The notes below the pieces were generated by a model that had not been told where the DNA came from, searched no databases, and saw only the letters and a program-made list of their open reading frames with translations. From the NCBI GenBank assembly GCA_009777095.1, contig WRMN01000011.1, positions 1 through 62,823 of the forward strand: a DNA stretch of 62,823 nucleotides, read 5' to 3'. The position numbers and the translations under genes were made by a program. The stretch's first letter is position 1, and each line of letters opens with the position of its first letter. Of the stretch, positions 1 through 7,886 are shown piece by piece. Source of the stretch: Bacteroidales bacterium (GTDB lineage: Bacteria; Bacteroidota; Bacteroidia; Bacteroidales; UBA932).

Positions 1-346
1 ATATGCCGATAAACCCTTTTGTGCAAGACCAAAGCGGGTGAAGATTTGTTCTGTCACCAAGGTCTTTCATGTAACTTTCTGCTACAAGTTTATTATTTCG
101 GAATACAAGCAGACTTCTGATTTGCCAAGCATTGTCGTCTTCATGAACATAGCTGTACACCTCTTTCAGCGCCTCGCCGTCTATTCCCACCGCCGCAGGT
201 TCCGCTATTGCCCAACCATCGCCAAGATGAGCAGGAGAAAAACTTTGAAATGGAACTTTCAAAGGGTCATCTTTAAGGCATGACACAAAAATAATCGAAA
301 AAAACGCGATGAGCGCTGCATATACTACGGTTCTTTTTTCCCACAT
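1..346 (-). CDS. Serine hydrolase (beta-lactamase class C-like) lipoprotein, 3' end beyond window
   Basis: Reverse-strand translation from the ATG at 346 stays open to the window edge (115 codons). The start MWEKRTVVYAALIAFFS, followed by a hydrophobic run and FVSC, is a lipoprotein signal with Cys23 as lipidated residue. The stretch LWSCTKGF (residues 105-112) fits the SxxK catalytic motif of class C beta-lactamase/esterase-type serine hydrolases, with Ser107 and Lys110 as nucleophile and base. The preceding segment around IRSLLVFRNNKLVAE is the usual strand pair of this fold (PF00144). The start overlaps the end of the upstream gene (325-1083) by 22 bp, which suggests translational coupling. 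The remaining catalytic motifs lie outside the window, so the substrate is unknown; a periplasmic or surface esterase or peptidase is as likely as a beta-lactamase. Confidence 0.8.
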   Translation of the reverse strand, partial: MWEKRTVVYAALIAFFSIIFVSCLKDDPLKVPFQSFSPAHLGDGWAIAEPAAVGIDGEALKEVYSYVHEDDNAWQIRSLLVFRNNKLVAESYMKDLGDRTNLHPLWSCTKGFIGI

Positions 347-1083
347 AATGCTATCCTCCATATTAAGTTGTGATTTATTCGATGAAAACGGTTTCCCTTA
401 TAAAAGCCCAAATAATCAAGTTCATATACAATTGAATGTTTTTTTGCAATGTTTGGAACAAATTCAACTGAGACCGTTGTATGATTATAATGATTAAAAC
501 TTCCAAATTTCAATTCTCTGTGCGGATATACAACAAACTCTTTATAGGTAAATAAAAAGTCATAGGGGTCATATCCCTGACGGTGAGAAGAAAAACCCAA
601 AATTGAATTTCTTAATACAAGGTTAATACGCTGATTATCCCATTGATAACCATATTGTATAACAGGGGAAACGCCTAATTCGGCAGTATAGAACATGGTA
701 CCATCGTGTAACTGAGTTAACTGGTAATTATAATCGGTAATGAAATTCGCGCCGCCTCTAATGGTATGCCCGCTGTTTTCGTAAAACTGCATTGTCCATG
801 TTACATTTACAGGGGCTATGTGTATTTGTCCTCCAATCATTCCGCGATTCCGCCCAAGCCCAAACCCAATTTTAGGCTGGTACATTATTTCGTGAAGATT
901 GATTTTCCATTGTGCGCCATACCTGTATTCAAGTTGCGCGCCGCTAAAAACCATTCCCAGATTATTTTCGTCTTTTAATTGCAAACTGCCAAGCGCCACC
1001 TCATGCGAGTGCCTAACTTGTGCAATGAGAGGGACAATCATTAGCGAAAATAATACTCCTGCTGTAAAACATAATTTTTTCAT
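325..1083 (-). CDS. Putative outer-membrane beta-barrel protein, unknown function
   Basis: This is a 252-residue protein with a Sec signal peptide (MKKLCFTAGVLFSLMIVPLIAQ, cleavage after the Ala-Gln region near residue 22). The mature part has no further hydrophobic helix and is built of alternating polar and aromatic segments such as VTWTMQFYE, RINLVLRNSIL and TTVSVEFVP, typical of a small 8-12 stranded outer-membrane barrel. I do not recognise a named family. It overlaps the serine hydrolase downstream, so the two are probably co-expressed. Upstream it is preceded by a repeat (1114-1190) also seen before other accessory genes in this window, which suggests it arrived as a mobile single-gene or two-gene unit. 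Confidence 0.6.
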   Translation of the reverse strand: MKKLCFTAGVLFSLMIVPLIAQVRHSHEVALGSLQLKDENNLGMVFSGAQLEYRYGAQWKINLHEIMYQPKIGFGLGRNRGMIGGQIHIAPVNVTWTMQFYENSGHTIRGGANFITDYNYQLTQLHDGTMFYTAELGVSPVIQYGYQWDNQRINLVLRNSILGFSSHRQGYDPYDFLFTYKEFVVYPHRELKFGSFNHYNHTTVSVEFVPNIAKKHSIVYELDYLGFYKGNRFHRINHNLIWRIALCGKKEP

Positions 1084-1113
1084 TTTGAGTTTCTATATAT
1101 GTCTGCTACTTTT

Positions 1114-1190
1114 CGGACTTTTTATTTTGTTTAACGTTCAATATTTCGTTTCAGTGTCCTTGCTGTGCTGTCGCCCGCTGACGCCTAACG
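1114..1190 (-). repeat. Head/tail repeat upstream of accessory gene, copy 1
   Basis: On the minus strand this runs from GTTAGGC through GCGGGCGACAGC to GAACGTTAAAC and then AAAAAGTCCGAAAAG. Copies of the same pattern precede the gene at 2540-3037 (3064-3140) and bracket the gene at 23137-23823. All share a GTTA/GTTAAA start, GCGGG-GACAGC core, a GACAATGAAAC-like middle and an AGTCC-ACAAGG-like tail. Confidence 0.6.
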
Positions 1191-1298
1191 TGGTGGCGGC
1201 TTTATGAAGTAGCGGCTTTCACTACCGTTTATGCGGGCGACAAACTTTCATTTCCGCACTGCCTTTTCCGCGGGCGTACTGCCGCCATTATGCCAAAC
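1183..1298. repeat. attC-like imperfect palindrome, left copy
   Basis: The arms GCCTAACGTGGTGGCGGC (1183-1200) and GCCGCCATTATGCCAAAC (1281-1298) pair imperfectly around about 80 bp that itself holds GCGGGCGAC and CCGCGGGCG segments. On the minus strand the element ends in GTTAGGC, which fits the GTTRRRY core of integron attC sites, and it lies directly 3' of the Fic gene. A second copy in the same orientation, with near-identical arms and core, is at 62542-62637. No integrase is present in the window. Confidence 0.6.
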
Positions 1299-1339
1299 TG
1301 CCATTTATCTGTCGTTTTTTTTCAGCCACACAACGCTTT

Positions 1340-2341
1340 TTAATTTATTTTCCAATGTCCTGTTTTCTTACTGCCAATGCGAGATATTATTCCTTTTTCT
1401 TTCAACTGGCTTATATTGTTTTCAATTGTGCGGACAGGTTTTAATAATTTCTGTGCCATTTCAAAAACTTTAATATATTGATTCTCTTGGATTAAAGAGA
1501 TTATTTCTTTTTCAGTTTCATTTAAACCCCCAAATAAACCACCATTTATTCCACCATTCACAGAATTATCGGCATTATCAATGTATTTAAGCATAGAACT
1601 TTCAATTACATCAAGCATAAAATCAATAAATGGTCGGCAATCCACCGTTCCGTCTTTTTGCTGTGATTTTTGTAGTGCTTCGTAATATCTTTCTTGATTG
1701 TAATAAATCATCGTTTCCACAGGAAGCCACTCAAACAGCTCGTTCCACTTTGTGAGAATAAGCGTTTGCCAAAGCCGACCAATTCTGCCGTTTCCGTCTC
1801 GGAAAGGGTGAATATGTTCTATCATAAAATGAATTGCCGAACTTTTTATCAATTCGTGCGTTTCGGTATTTTTGCCCCACTCGAACAATTCTGCAATTAA
1901 TTTTGGCACTTGCTCAAAGTTTGCGCCTGAATGAATTACTTCTCGTTTACTATTGACAACGGCAACGCCAACCGTTCGAAATTGCCCCGATTCTTGAATA
2001 AGATTGTTTGTAATAAATCTATGTGCTTGCAAGAAATTATCAACCCTGTAAGGGTTTAGCGCAGGAATTTGCTCGTAAGCGGTAAATGTGTTTTTTACCT
2101 CTTGAATATCTTGTAACGGAGCAAAAACAACTTTGTCGTTAATCACATCAAAAACCTGTTGAACTGTGAGACGATTTCCCTCAATAGCGGTTGTAGAGCC
2201 GACAGTAAGAATGCGATTTGTTCTTCGCAAATGCAATACATCTTTCGATTGCTCTTCCGACATCTTTACTCGCTCAATAAGGGCGTAAATCTTACCGATT
2301 TGCTCGTGCCACAGTGAATTATATGTAAAAAAATCATTCAT
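1340..2341 (-). CDS. Fic family protein (AMPylase/deAMPylase) with C-terminal winged helix
   Basis: The protein has 333 residues. The Fic core carries the full catalytic motif HPFRDGNGRIGR (His178 to Arg189), including the catalytic His, the Mg-binding Asp and the phosphate-binding GNGR. An N-terminal helix contains TTAIEGN (residues 50-56), which fits the (S/T)xxxE(G/N) autoinhibitory motif with Glu54, so this is a class II Fic protein whose activity is self-restrained. Residues about 275-333 (EKEIISLIQENQYIKVFEMA and onward) look like a winged helix-turn-helix, a common C-terminal extension that may bind DNA or aid oligomerisation. Family members transfer AMP to, or remove it from, protein hydroxyls; the target here is unknown. 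It sits alone between repeats, which suggests an acquired gene. A TAATTTTG promoter element lies at 2411-2418 on the same strand. Confidence 0.92.
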   Translation of the reverse strand: MNDFFTYNSLWHEQIGKIYALIERVKMSEEQSKDVLHLRRTNRILTVGSTTAIEGNRLTVQQVFDVINDKVVFAPLQDIQEVKNTFTAYEQIPALNPYRVDNFLQAHRFITNNLIQESGQFRTVGVAVVNSKREVIHSGANFEQVPKLIAELFEWGKNTETHELIKSSAIHFMIEHIHPFRDGNGRIGRLWQTLILTKWNELFEWLPVETMIYYNQERYYEALQKSQQKDGTVDCRPFIDFMLDVIESSMLKYIDNADNSVNGGINGGLFGGLNETEKEIISLIQENQYIKVFEMAQKLLKPVRTIENNISQLKEKGIISRIGSKKTGHWKIN

Positions 2342-2410
2342 TATTCAATGTATCTGTTGTTTTTTTATTACACTTTTCTCTCCCAATATTGATTTACCTT
2401 AAATTTTTGG

Positions 2411-2418
2411 CAAAATTA
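2411..2418 (-). promoter_or_regulatory. Probable -7 element of the Fic gene promoter
   Basis: TAATTTTG on the minus strand fits the Bacteroidetes TAnnTTTG element, about 70 nt upstream of the Fic start. The -33 element is weak. Confidence 0.4.
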
Positions 2419-2539
2419 CACACTTTTCATAGATAAAACGTAAATAGCAGTACAATATTATTACTTTTTTCGTTAATTTGAGAAAAAATATTGAAATTTT
2501 AATCCTTTTTATTTGGAAATGAACATAGAATTCCGCCCG

Positions 2540-3037
2540 TTACCTGCTGGCGTTTTCATTATTTCTCTCAATTATGTCAAACGGTATTTTTGAGTCACAA
2601 TACACTTGCCATTGTTTAATTTTATTCTCACTCACGACAATTTTCCATGCCGCAGGAAGTCGCCAATGATTCTCATCATTCGCCGCTTTTTTATTTTGAT
2701 ATGTTCCACTTGCAAAACCTAAAATTACCAAAATGTTACTGTCCGAAAACAAATCAATAATTTCTATTTTATAATCAGGGAACCAACGGAAATAGCCAAT
2801 CCAACTTTCCCTCATGTGTTCTTTCCCTGTTTCTTCACTTCCGTATGCGTCAATAAATCTAAAATCATTGTCCATGAGGTCATAGATTTTATTGACATTA
2901 TGCTCGTTTATTGATTTGACAAATTCATGTACGGTTTCTTTTTCCTTACTCATATTTTTTCCCCGTCTTGTTGTTATAATTGCAACAGAAATAACCCCAA
3001 CTGCACCAATGATAGCAATAATAATTTCAGCCTCCAT
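2540..3037 (-). CDS. SnoaL/NTF2-like domain protein with N-terminal membrane anchor
   Basis: The protein has 165 residues. Residues 4-22 (EIIIAIIGAVGVISVAIIT) form a single membrane helix followed by a basic stretch, which places the C-terminal domain in the cytoplasm or leaves this as a signal anchor. From Met29 the sequence matches the SnoaL-like/nuclear transport factor 2 fold in outline: an amphipathic helix (ETVHEFVKSINEH), YDLMDNDFRFID, then WFPDYKIEIIDLF and a terminal KIKQWQVYCD strand. Such domains act as small-molecule isomerases, polyketide cyclases or plain binding modules; no substrate can be read. An internal start at Met29 would give a soluble protein and cannot be excluded. 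It has a cassette-like repeat immediately upstream (3064-3140). Confidence 0.65.
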   Translation of the reverse strand: MEAEIIIAIIGAVGVISVAIITTRRGKNMSKEKETVHEFVKSINEHNVNKIYDLMDNDFRFIDAYGSEETGKEHMRESWIGYFRWFPDYKIEIIDLFSDSNILVILGFASGTYQNKKAANDENHWRLPAAWKIVVSENKIKQWQVYCDSKIPFDIIERNNENASR

Positions 3038-3063
3038 ATTTCTTCTAATTTTTATGCCCTTGT

Positions 3064-3140
3064 CGGACTGTTTATATTTTCTTTAACGTTCATTTTCTTG
3101 TTTCATTGTCCCACTACGCTGTCTCCCGCTTGCACATAAC
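3064..3140 (-). repeat. Head/tail repeat upstream of accessory gene, copy 2
   Basis: On the minus strand it reads GTTATGTGCAAGCGGGAGAC, then AGCGTAGTGGGACAATGAAAC, ending in GAACGTTAAAG and a tail with AAACAGTCCGACAAGG. It is the best-preserved uninterrupted copy and serves as the reference for the split copy near 23137-23915. Confidence 0.6.
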
Positions 3141-3240
3141 AATAAAATATGCGCAAGGTACAAAAAAAATCCGAATTACAGCCATCTATCAGTTTTACTA
3201 CCTGAAAAGCTGCATTTGTTAATTGAATTACTAAAAACCA

Positions 3241-3283
3241 AATCCCAACAAAATCATTTTGAAAATGTTGGGATTTTTTTTAT
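3241..3283. terminator. Hairpin at the end of the oxidoreductase operon
   Basis: AATCCCAACA (3241-3250) pairs with TGTTGGGATT (3266-3275). The longest T-run follows on the plus strand (3274-3281), but on the minus strand the hairpin is followed by TTTGGTTTTT and lies about 60 nt beyond the gamma-subunit stop, so it probably terminates the minus-strand operon. Confidence 0.6.
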
Positions 3284-3342
3284 TTTATTGATGGCCCAGG
3301 TTTCGATTATTGAGATTCTCGACGCCACCAATACATAATGAC

Positions 3343-3885
3343 TTATACCACTTCTACAGCTTCCATACCGCGTGTAATGGCTTGCTCATTCATGGGAATA
3401 AGATGATGATGACGTTCGGGAATGGATTTCTTCAAACCTTTAATTACATTATCCATTTTTACTATAGGTTTCAATTTAAGAAAGCCGCCCAATACCACCA
3501 TGTTGTAGCCTTTGGAATTACCCAATTTCGTTGCTTCTTCGGCCGCTTCAATCTTAGCAATCTTAATATCCGTGCGCGAAGGAAGCGTAGTGATGCCGTT
3601 GGGGTCATACAATAACAAGCCGCCGGGTTTTACCGCAGCCTGAAATTTATCCAATGATTGTTGGTTTAGAATAATGGCCGTGTCGTAACTTTGTACGATA
3701 GGCGAGCTTACACGCTTGTCGCTCAGCACCACGGTAACATTCGCCGTGCCTCCGCGCATTTCAGGCCCGTAAGAAGGCATCCAGGTTACTTCCATATCTT
3801 GCATGATGCCTGAATAGGCCAAAATTTTACCCATTGATAACACGCCTTGTCCGCCGAAACCGGCTATGATTATTTCTTCTTTCAT
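3343..3885 (-). CDS. 2-oxoacid:ferredoxin oxidoreductase, gamma subunit
   Basis: The protein has 180 residues, the usual length for the gamma chain (POR-gamma domain, PF01558). The start EEIIIAGFGGQGVLSMGKIL carries the Gly-rich GFGGQGV signature, and WMPSYGPEMRGGTANVTVVLS is the second conserved block. It is the last gene of a four-gene operon after the ferredoxin, alpha and beta chains, with a 26 nt gap to the beta gene. The complex decarboxylates 2-oxoacids (branched-chain 2-oxoacids or 2-oxoglutarate) to acyl-CoA and reduces ferredoxin, and can run in reverse for amino-acid synthesis. Exact substrate cannot be read from the sequence. Confidence 0.92.
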   Translation of the reverse strand: MKEEIIIAGFGGQGVLSMGKILAYSGIMQDMEVTWMPSYGPEMRGGTANVTVVLSDKRVSSPIVQSYDTAIILNQQSLDKFQAAVKPGGLLLYDPNGITTLPSRTDIKIAKIEAAEEATKLGNSKGYNMVVLGGFLKLKPIVKMDNVIKGLKKSIPERHHHLIPMNEQAITRGMEAVEVV

Positions 3886-3911
3886 GTTCGTTAAAATTTA
3901 AAATTCGAGGA

Positions 3912-4673
3912 CTATTTATCTTTCAGGTCACCTAAGGGATAGAAGGGGAACAGGTTGTCTTCCATCCATTTATTAGCGCCGATAGGGGATAATTTCCACC
4001 CTGAGTTACAAGACGATACTACTTCAATCAAAGAAGTACCTTTTTTCTGCGCCGAATTTTCAAAGGCCTTGCGAATAGCTTTTTTGGTTCTGCGCACGGC
4101 TGCCGCATTTTGCACGCTCTGACGGGTAACATAGCAGGTCCCATCTAATTGTGCTGCCAAGTTGGTAATTTTCAGCGGATAACCGTTCAATTCTATCTTA
4201 CGGCCATAAGGCGTGGTAGAGGTAACCTGTCCTTCGAGGGTCAGGGGACTCATTTGTCCGCCGGTCATACCGTAAATAGCATTGTTTACCAAGATTACCA
4301 CAATATTTTCACCGCGGTTACAGGCGTGGATAGTTTCGGCCGTACCTATGGCTGCAAGGTCTCCATCGCCTTGGTAGGTAAATACATACTTATCAGGACA
4401 AAGGCGTTTAACGCCCGTAGCCAAAGCGCAAGCGCGTCCGTGAGCGGCTTGTTGCCAATCGATATCTATGTAATTATAAGCAAATACAGAACAACCCACC
4501 GGCGATACAGCAATGGTTTTATCCTGAATATTCATTTCGTCAATGACTTCGGCAAGCAATTTATGAATAGTGCCATGACTGCAACCCGGACAGTAGTGCA
4601 ACACTTTCTCGGTCATTACCGGACATTTTCCGTAAACCTTATTTTCGGGTTTTATAATATCTTTTACGTCCAT
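3912..4673 (-). CDS. 2-oxoacid:ferredoxin oxidoreductase, beta (TPP-binding) subunit
   Basis: This 253-residue chain carries thiamine diphosphate. HYCPGCSHGTIHKLLAE holds the CPGC motif near the N-terminus and GDGDLAAIGTAE with the following VVILVNNAIYGMTGGQ is the GDG(x)nN cofactor-binding motif. PVGCSVFAYNYIDIDW and HGRACALATGVK complete the family pattern seen in KorB/VorA-type subunits rather than the longer pyruvate enzymes. The gap to the alpha gene is 14 nt. It lacks the Cys cluster found in single-chain PFOR, in keeping with a separate ferredoxin subunit (5817-6038). Confidence 0.92.
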   Translation of the reverse strand: MDVKDIIKPENKVYGKCPVMTEKVLHYCPGCSHGTIHKLLAEVIDEMNIQDKTIAVSPVGCSVFAYNYIDIDWQQAAHGRACALATGVKRLCPDKYVFTYQGDGDLAAIGTAETIHACNRGENIVVILVNNAIYGMTGGQMSPLTLEGQVTSTTPYGRKIELNGYPLKITNLAAQLDGTCYVTRQSVQNAAAVRRTKKAIRKAFENSAQKKGTSLIEVVSSCNSGWKLSPIGANKWMEDNLFPFYPLGDLKDK

Positions 4674-4687
4674 AATTCTTCGATTTA

Positions 4688-5767
4688 CTATTTTATTATG
4701 TTCTTTAAAGCGACCACTACTTCTTCGGGCGTAGGGATAATGCCTCCCAAACGGCCGAAATATTCTACCGGAATTGCGCCGTTTACCGCAAGACGTACAT
4801 CTTGTACCATTTGGCCGGCGCTCATTTCTACCGTAATGATGGCTTTCAACTGTTTAACCATATCCTGAATTGCCTTTGTGGGGAAGGGATACAGGGTAAT
4901 CGGTCGTAAGAGTCCAACCTTAATGCCTTCGTTACGCGCTAATTCTACAGCTTTTTCACATACGCGGGAAGCAGAACCATAGGCTATAATCAGATAGTCG
5001 GCATCGTCGCAGTTTATTTTTTCAAAGCGAACTTCCAGTTCATTCAGTTGTTTGTATTTTTCAATCAATTTCAGGTTGAACTTTTCCAGCACAGCCGATT
5101 CCAGCGCTAAGGAAGTAACAGCATGTTGCGGACGGTCTTTCGTCTTACCGGTAGTAGCCCATGAACCATGTAACTTAATGATTTCCTCATCAGTCCAACG
5201 TGGTTTTTCGGGGCGCAGTTCCACTTTTTCCATCATTTGCCCGATTACACCATCGGTTAAAATCAGGGCAGGATTACGATACTTGAAGGCTAATTCAAAG
5301 CCCAAGTCCACAAAGTCGTACATTTCCTGTACCGAATTGGGTGCCAGTACGATAAGTTGATAATCGCCATGGCCGCCTCCTTTAACGGCCTGAAAATAGT
5401 CGGCTTGCGAAGCCTGAATAGAGCCCAAACCCGGACCGCCGCGTACTACGTTAGCTACCAAACAGGGTAATTCTGCCCCCGCCATATAGCTAAAACCTTC
5501 GCACATCAGACTGATACCCGGACTACTGGACGAGGTCATCACCTTTTTACCGCAAGCAGCGCCTCCATATAACATATTAATGGAAGCCACTTCGCTTTCG
5601 GCTTGTAAAACAACCATACCTGTGGTTTCCCACGGTTTTTCTTCCATCAGCGTTTCCATTACTTCCGATTGCGGAGTAATAGGGTAGCCGAAATAACCAT
5701 CGCACCCGCAACGTATAGCTGCAATTGCAATAGCCTCATTTCCTTTCATTAAGAGTTTTTCTGCCAT
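4688..5767 (-). CDS. vorB: 2-oxoacid:ferredoxin oxidoreductase, alpha subunit (VorB type)
   Basis: The protein has 359 residues. AEKLLMKGNEAIAIAAIRCG followed by GYFGYPITPQSEVMETL is the hallmark N-terminus of the VorB/KorA family, providing the pyrimidine-binding part of the TPP site. TSSSSPGISLMCEGFSYMAG and NVVRGGPGLGSIQASQADYF are the other conserved blocks. The C-terminal third (ADYLIIAYGSASRVCEKAV and onward) is the transketolase-C-like domain. The order ferredoxin-alpha-beta-gamma in one operon matches the heterotetrameric enzymes of gut Bacteroidales. The name VorB (3-methyl-2-oxobutanoate) follows family naming; whether 2-oxoglutarate or branched-chain substrates are preferred is not visible. 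Confidence 0.9.
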   Translation of the reverse strand: MAEKLLMKGNEAIAIAAIRCGCDGYFGYPITPQSEVMETLMEEKPWETTGMVVLQAESEVASINMLYGGAACGKKVMTSSSSPGISLMCEGFSYMAGAELPCLVANVVRGGPGLGSIQASQADYFQAVKGGGHGDYQLIVLAPNSVQEMYDFVDLGFELAFKYRNPALILTDGVIGQMMEKVELRPEKPRWTDEEIIKLHGSWATTGKTKDRPQHAVTSLALESAVLEKFNLKLIEKYKQLNELEVRFEKINCDDADYLIIAYGSASRVCEKAVELARNEGIKVGLLRPITLYPFPTKAIQDMVKQLKAIITVEMSAGQMVQDVRLAVNGAIPVEYFGRLGGIIPTPEEVVVALKNIIK

Positions 5768-5816
5768 TGTTTTTTTTTAATTTTATGGAGCGGACAGGCC
5801 TACTCCTAATTTTAAA

Positions 5817-6038
5817 TTACACTTTTACCCTATAAACGGTAATTACCGAGTCGGGACAAACGGTAGCACAGTTAGTGCAACCGGTACATTCCTCAGGATT
5901 AGCCATATAACATATGGGATAACCCTTAGCATTTACTTCTTTGGTTAATCCAATAACCTGAACAGGACAGTTAACCATGCAAACGCCGCAGCCTTTGCAT
6001 CTTTCCCTATCCACTACTATTGCGCCTTTCATTGCCAT
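5817..6038 (-). CDS. 2-oxoacid:ferredoxin oxidoreductase, ferredoxin-like delta subunit
   Basis: This is a 73-residue protein with two 4Fe-4S motifs: CKGCGVCMVNCP and CTGCTNCATVCP, both CxxCxxCxxxCP. It passes electrons from the TPP site to free ferredoxin. Upstream in-frame codons extend to 6068, but the promoter (TTTG at 6093-6096, 19 nt, TAGCTTTG at 6066-6073, minus strand) places the transcript start near 6059, inside that extension. The ATG at 6038 (MAMKGAIVVDRERC) is therefore taken as the start, in line with family members. It is first in the operon, 49 nt ahead of the alpha gene. Confidence 0.93.
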   Translation of the reverse strand: MAMKGAIVVDRERCKGCGVCMVNCPVQVIGLTKEVNAKGYPICYMANPEECTGCTNCATVCPDSVITVYRVKV

Positions 6039-6065
6039 AATACGAAAATCTATTAATTGTTCACA

Positions 6066-6096
6066 CAAAGCTACAAAAAAATTTCAACTATACAAA
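6066..6096 (-). promoter_or_regulatory. Promoter of the 2-oxoacid oxidoreductase operon
   Basis: On the minus strand: TTTG (6096-6093), exactly 19 nt, then TAGCTTTG (6073-6066). This is a full match to the Bacteroidetes sigma-ABfr consensus, and it decides the ferredoxin start codon. Confidence 0.75.
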
Positions 6097-6173
6097 AAAA
6101 AGCGAAAAAAAATTACAAAATGAAAGTGTTTACCCCTGAAAATAGGGTGTTTAAAAAAAATAATTCAAAAAAT

Positions 6174-6205
6174 TTTGGTTGTATAAAAAATTTTACCGAT
6201 ATTTG
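6174..6205 (+). promoter_or_regulatory. Promoter of the rpmB operon
   Basis: TTTG (6174-6177), 20 nt, GATATTTG (6198-6205). One mismatch from TAnnTTTG; the position is about 45 nt upstream of rpmB. Confidence 0.6.
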
Positions 6206-6250
6206 CAGCCCCAAATTATAAAGGTTAGTATTTAAGTAAAGAAAAAGATA

Positions 6251-6493
6251 ATGTCACGAATTTGTCAAATCACCGGAAAGAAAAGAATGATAGGCAATAA
6301 CGTTTCTCACTCGAAGCGCCGCACTAAGCGTGAATTTGCCCCCAACCTCCAAAACAAACGTTTTTGGCTGGAAGATGAACAGCGCTTTGTTACTTTGAAA
6401 GTATCAGCAGCCGGTATGCGCACTATTAACAAAAAAGGTTTAAAAAATGCCCTGAAAGATGCCAAAGCATCGGGCTTAATCAATATTTATTAA
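6251..6493 (+). CDS. rpmB: 50S ribosomal protein L28
   Basis: The protein has 80 residues and starts [21 protein letters not shown], the Bacteroidetes form of L28, continuing with [17 protein letters not shown] and the Arg/Lys-rich C-terminal half. L28 binds 23S rRNA near the E site of the large subunit. The zinc-binding Cys pairs present in some L28 proteins are absent apart from Cys5. It leads a compact cluster with L33 (10 nt gap), a DUF4295 gene and ftsY, a conserved order in this phylum. Confidence 0.98.
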   Translation: MSRICQITGKKRMIGNNVSHSKRRTKREFAPNLQNKRFWLEDEQRFVTLKVSAAGMRTINKKGLKNALKDAKASGLINIY

Positions 6494-6503
6494 GATTTGA
6501 ATT

Positions 6504-6692
6504 ATGGCAAAGAAAGGCAAAGGTAATAGAGTTCAAGTGATTTTGGAATGTACGGAGCAACGCGAAGCGGCGGTTCCCGGAATTTCACGCTACATTACCA
6601 CCAAGAACAAAAAGAACACGACCAACCGCTTGGAGCGTAAGAAATATAACCCCTTTATGAAAAAGGTAACCTTGCACCGCGAGATTAAGTAA
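6504..6692 (+). CDS. rpmG: 50S ribosomal protein L33
   Basis: The protein has 62 residues. [20 protein letters not shown] and [21 protein letters not shown] are typical of the Cys-poor, zinc-independent form of L33; the four Cys of the zinc form are missing and only one Cys is seen. It sits between L28 and the DUF4295 gene and is probably translated from the same message. Confidence 0.98.
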   Translation: MAKKGKGNRVQVILECTEQREAAVPGISRYITTKNKKNTTNRLERKKYNPFMKKVTLHREIK

Positions 6693-6716
6693 GTTCAAAG
6701 TTTAAAGTTTAAAATT

Positions 6717-6878
6717 ATGGCAAAAAAAGTAGTTGCAACATTGCGCGATAGATCGGCCGCTAAAAGTACGGTAAAATGTATCCGTATGGTAAAATCGGAG
6801 CGCTCAGGAGCCTATTCTTTTCAGGAAGAAATGGTAGCCACCGAAGAAGTAAAAGAATTTTTCGCCGGTAAAAAATAA
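6717..6878 (+). CDS. DUF4295 family small basic protein
   Basis: This is a 53-codon gene: it starts MAKKVVATLRDRSAAKSTVK and ends EEVKEFFAGKK followed by TAA at 6876-6878. It is basic and Bacteroidetes-specific, and it always follows rpmG in this phylum, so a ribosome-associated role is likely but unproven. The gap from L33 is 24 nt. A strong hairpin terminator follows at 6901-6925. Confidence 0.92.
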   Translation: MAKKVVATLRDRSAAKSTVKCIRMVKSERSGAYSFQEEMVATEEVKEFFAGKK

Positions 6879-6900
6879 TTTTACCAATAAAATCAATAGT

Positions 6901-6931
6901 AAAAGCTCCTTATACAGGGGCTTTTTCTATT
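6901..6931 (+). terminator. Rho-independent terminator between the L28-L33 genes and ftsY
   Basis: AAAAGCTCC (6901-6909) pairs with GGGGCTTTT (6917-6925) around a 7 nt loop, followed by a T-rich tract. It lies 17 nt before ftsY, so it may attenuate read-through and set ftsY below the ribosomal genes. Confidence 0.75.
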
Positions 6932-6947
6932 TTTTAATTTAAAAATT

Positions 6948-7886
6948 ATGGGACTGTTTTCAAAACGCGACAAAGACAGCTTAGACAAAGGCTTGCAGAA
7001 GACCAAACGGGGAATTTTCGAGAAAATCACCCGCAGCATAGTAGGTAAATCCAAGGTGGACGACGAGGTGCTCGACGGCATCGAGGAGGCTTTGGTAACC
7101 GCCGATGTAGGCGTTGATACCACCCTGAGCATTATCGAAAGGATTGAAAAACGGGCTGCCCGCGATAAGTATATCAATACCGAAGAACTGCAAACCATTC
7201 TGCGCGAAGAAACCGAGAGCCTGCTCGCGGCTAACAATAAGGAGGCGCAAGAAGTTTTCGATTTCAGCAAGAAACCATATATAATTATGGTAGTGGGTGT
7301 GAACGGCGTCGGCAAAACTACGACCATAGGCAAACTCGCCGCTCAACTTAAAAATGAAGGCAAAAAGGTAGTGCTGGGCGCCGCCGACACTTTCCGCGCT
7401 GCTGCCGTTGAACAGCTTACGATATGGAGCGAACGCGCAGGCGTGAGCATTGTCAAGCAGCAAATGGGCTCCGACCCCGCCGCTGTAGCCTACGACACAG
7501 TAGCTTCAGCCGTGGCTAATAACGCCGATGTGGCGCTTATCGACACGGCAGGCCGCCTGCACAACAAAATCAACCTGATGAACGAACTTACCAAGATTCG
7601 TCAGGTAATGAGCAAGGTAATTCCCGATGCGCCACACGAGGTGCTGTTAGTACTCGATGGTTCCACCGGGCAAAATGCCTTTCAGCAAGCAGAAGCTTTC
7701 ACCAAGGCTACAGAAGTATCCGCCTTAGCCATTACTAAACTCGACGGCACCGCCAAGGGCGGCGTAGTGCTGGGCATTGTCGATAAATTCAAAATTCCCG
7801 TAAAGTTCATCGGCGTAGGCGAAGGCATCAACGACCTGCAGGTTTTCAACGCTAAGGAATTTGTAGGGACGCTGTTTAGTAGTTAA
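6948..7886 (+). CDS. ftsY: Signal recognition particle receptor FtsY
   Basis: The protein has 312 residues, short because the acidic A domain of the E. coli protein is missing, as is usual in Bacteroidetes. The N-domain helix bundle (residues about 10-95) precedes the GTPase: [15 protein letters not shown] is the P-loop, [11 protein letters not shown] the G2 region, DTAGR the G3 motif and [10 protein letters not shown] the G4/G5 region. It docks ribosome-SRP complexes to the Sec translocon at the inner membrane. The basic N-terminus ([15 protein letters not shown]) could serve as the lipid-binding helix. Confidence 0.98.
   Translation: MGLFSKRDKDSLDKGLQKTKRGIFEKITRSIVGKSKVDDEVLDGIEEALVTADVGVDTTLSIIERIEKRAARDKYINTEELQTILREETESLLAANNKEAQEVFDFSKKPYIIMVVGVNGVGKTTTIGKLAAQLKNEGKKVVLGAADTFRAAAVEQLTIWSERAGVSIVKQQMGSDPAAVAYDTVASAVANNADVALIDTAGRLHNKINLMNELTKIRQVMSKVIPDAPHEVLLVLDGSTGQNAFQQAEAFTKATEVSALAITKLDGTAKGGVVLGIVDKFKIPVKFIGVGEGINDLQVFNAKEFVGTLFSS

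Noticed and set aside
899..1207. Plus-strand open frame across the head/tail repeat
   Set aside because: It overlaps the minus-strand outer-membrane protein and the repeat, and its translation is low-complexity Cys/Leu/Phe.
3343..6038. Pyruvate:ferredoxin oxidoreductase
   Set aside because: The subunits are the short VorB/KorA type with separate ferredoxin chain; pyruvate enzymes in this phylum are normally one long chain.
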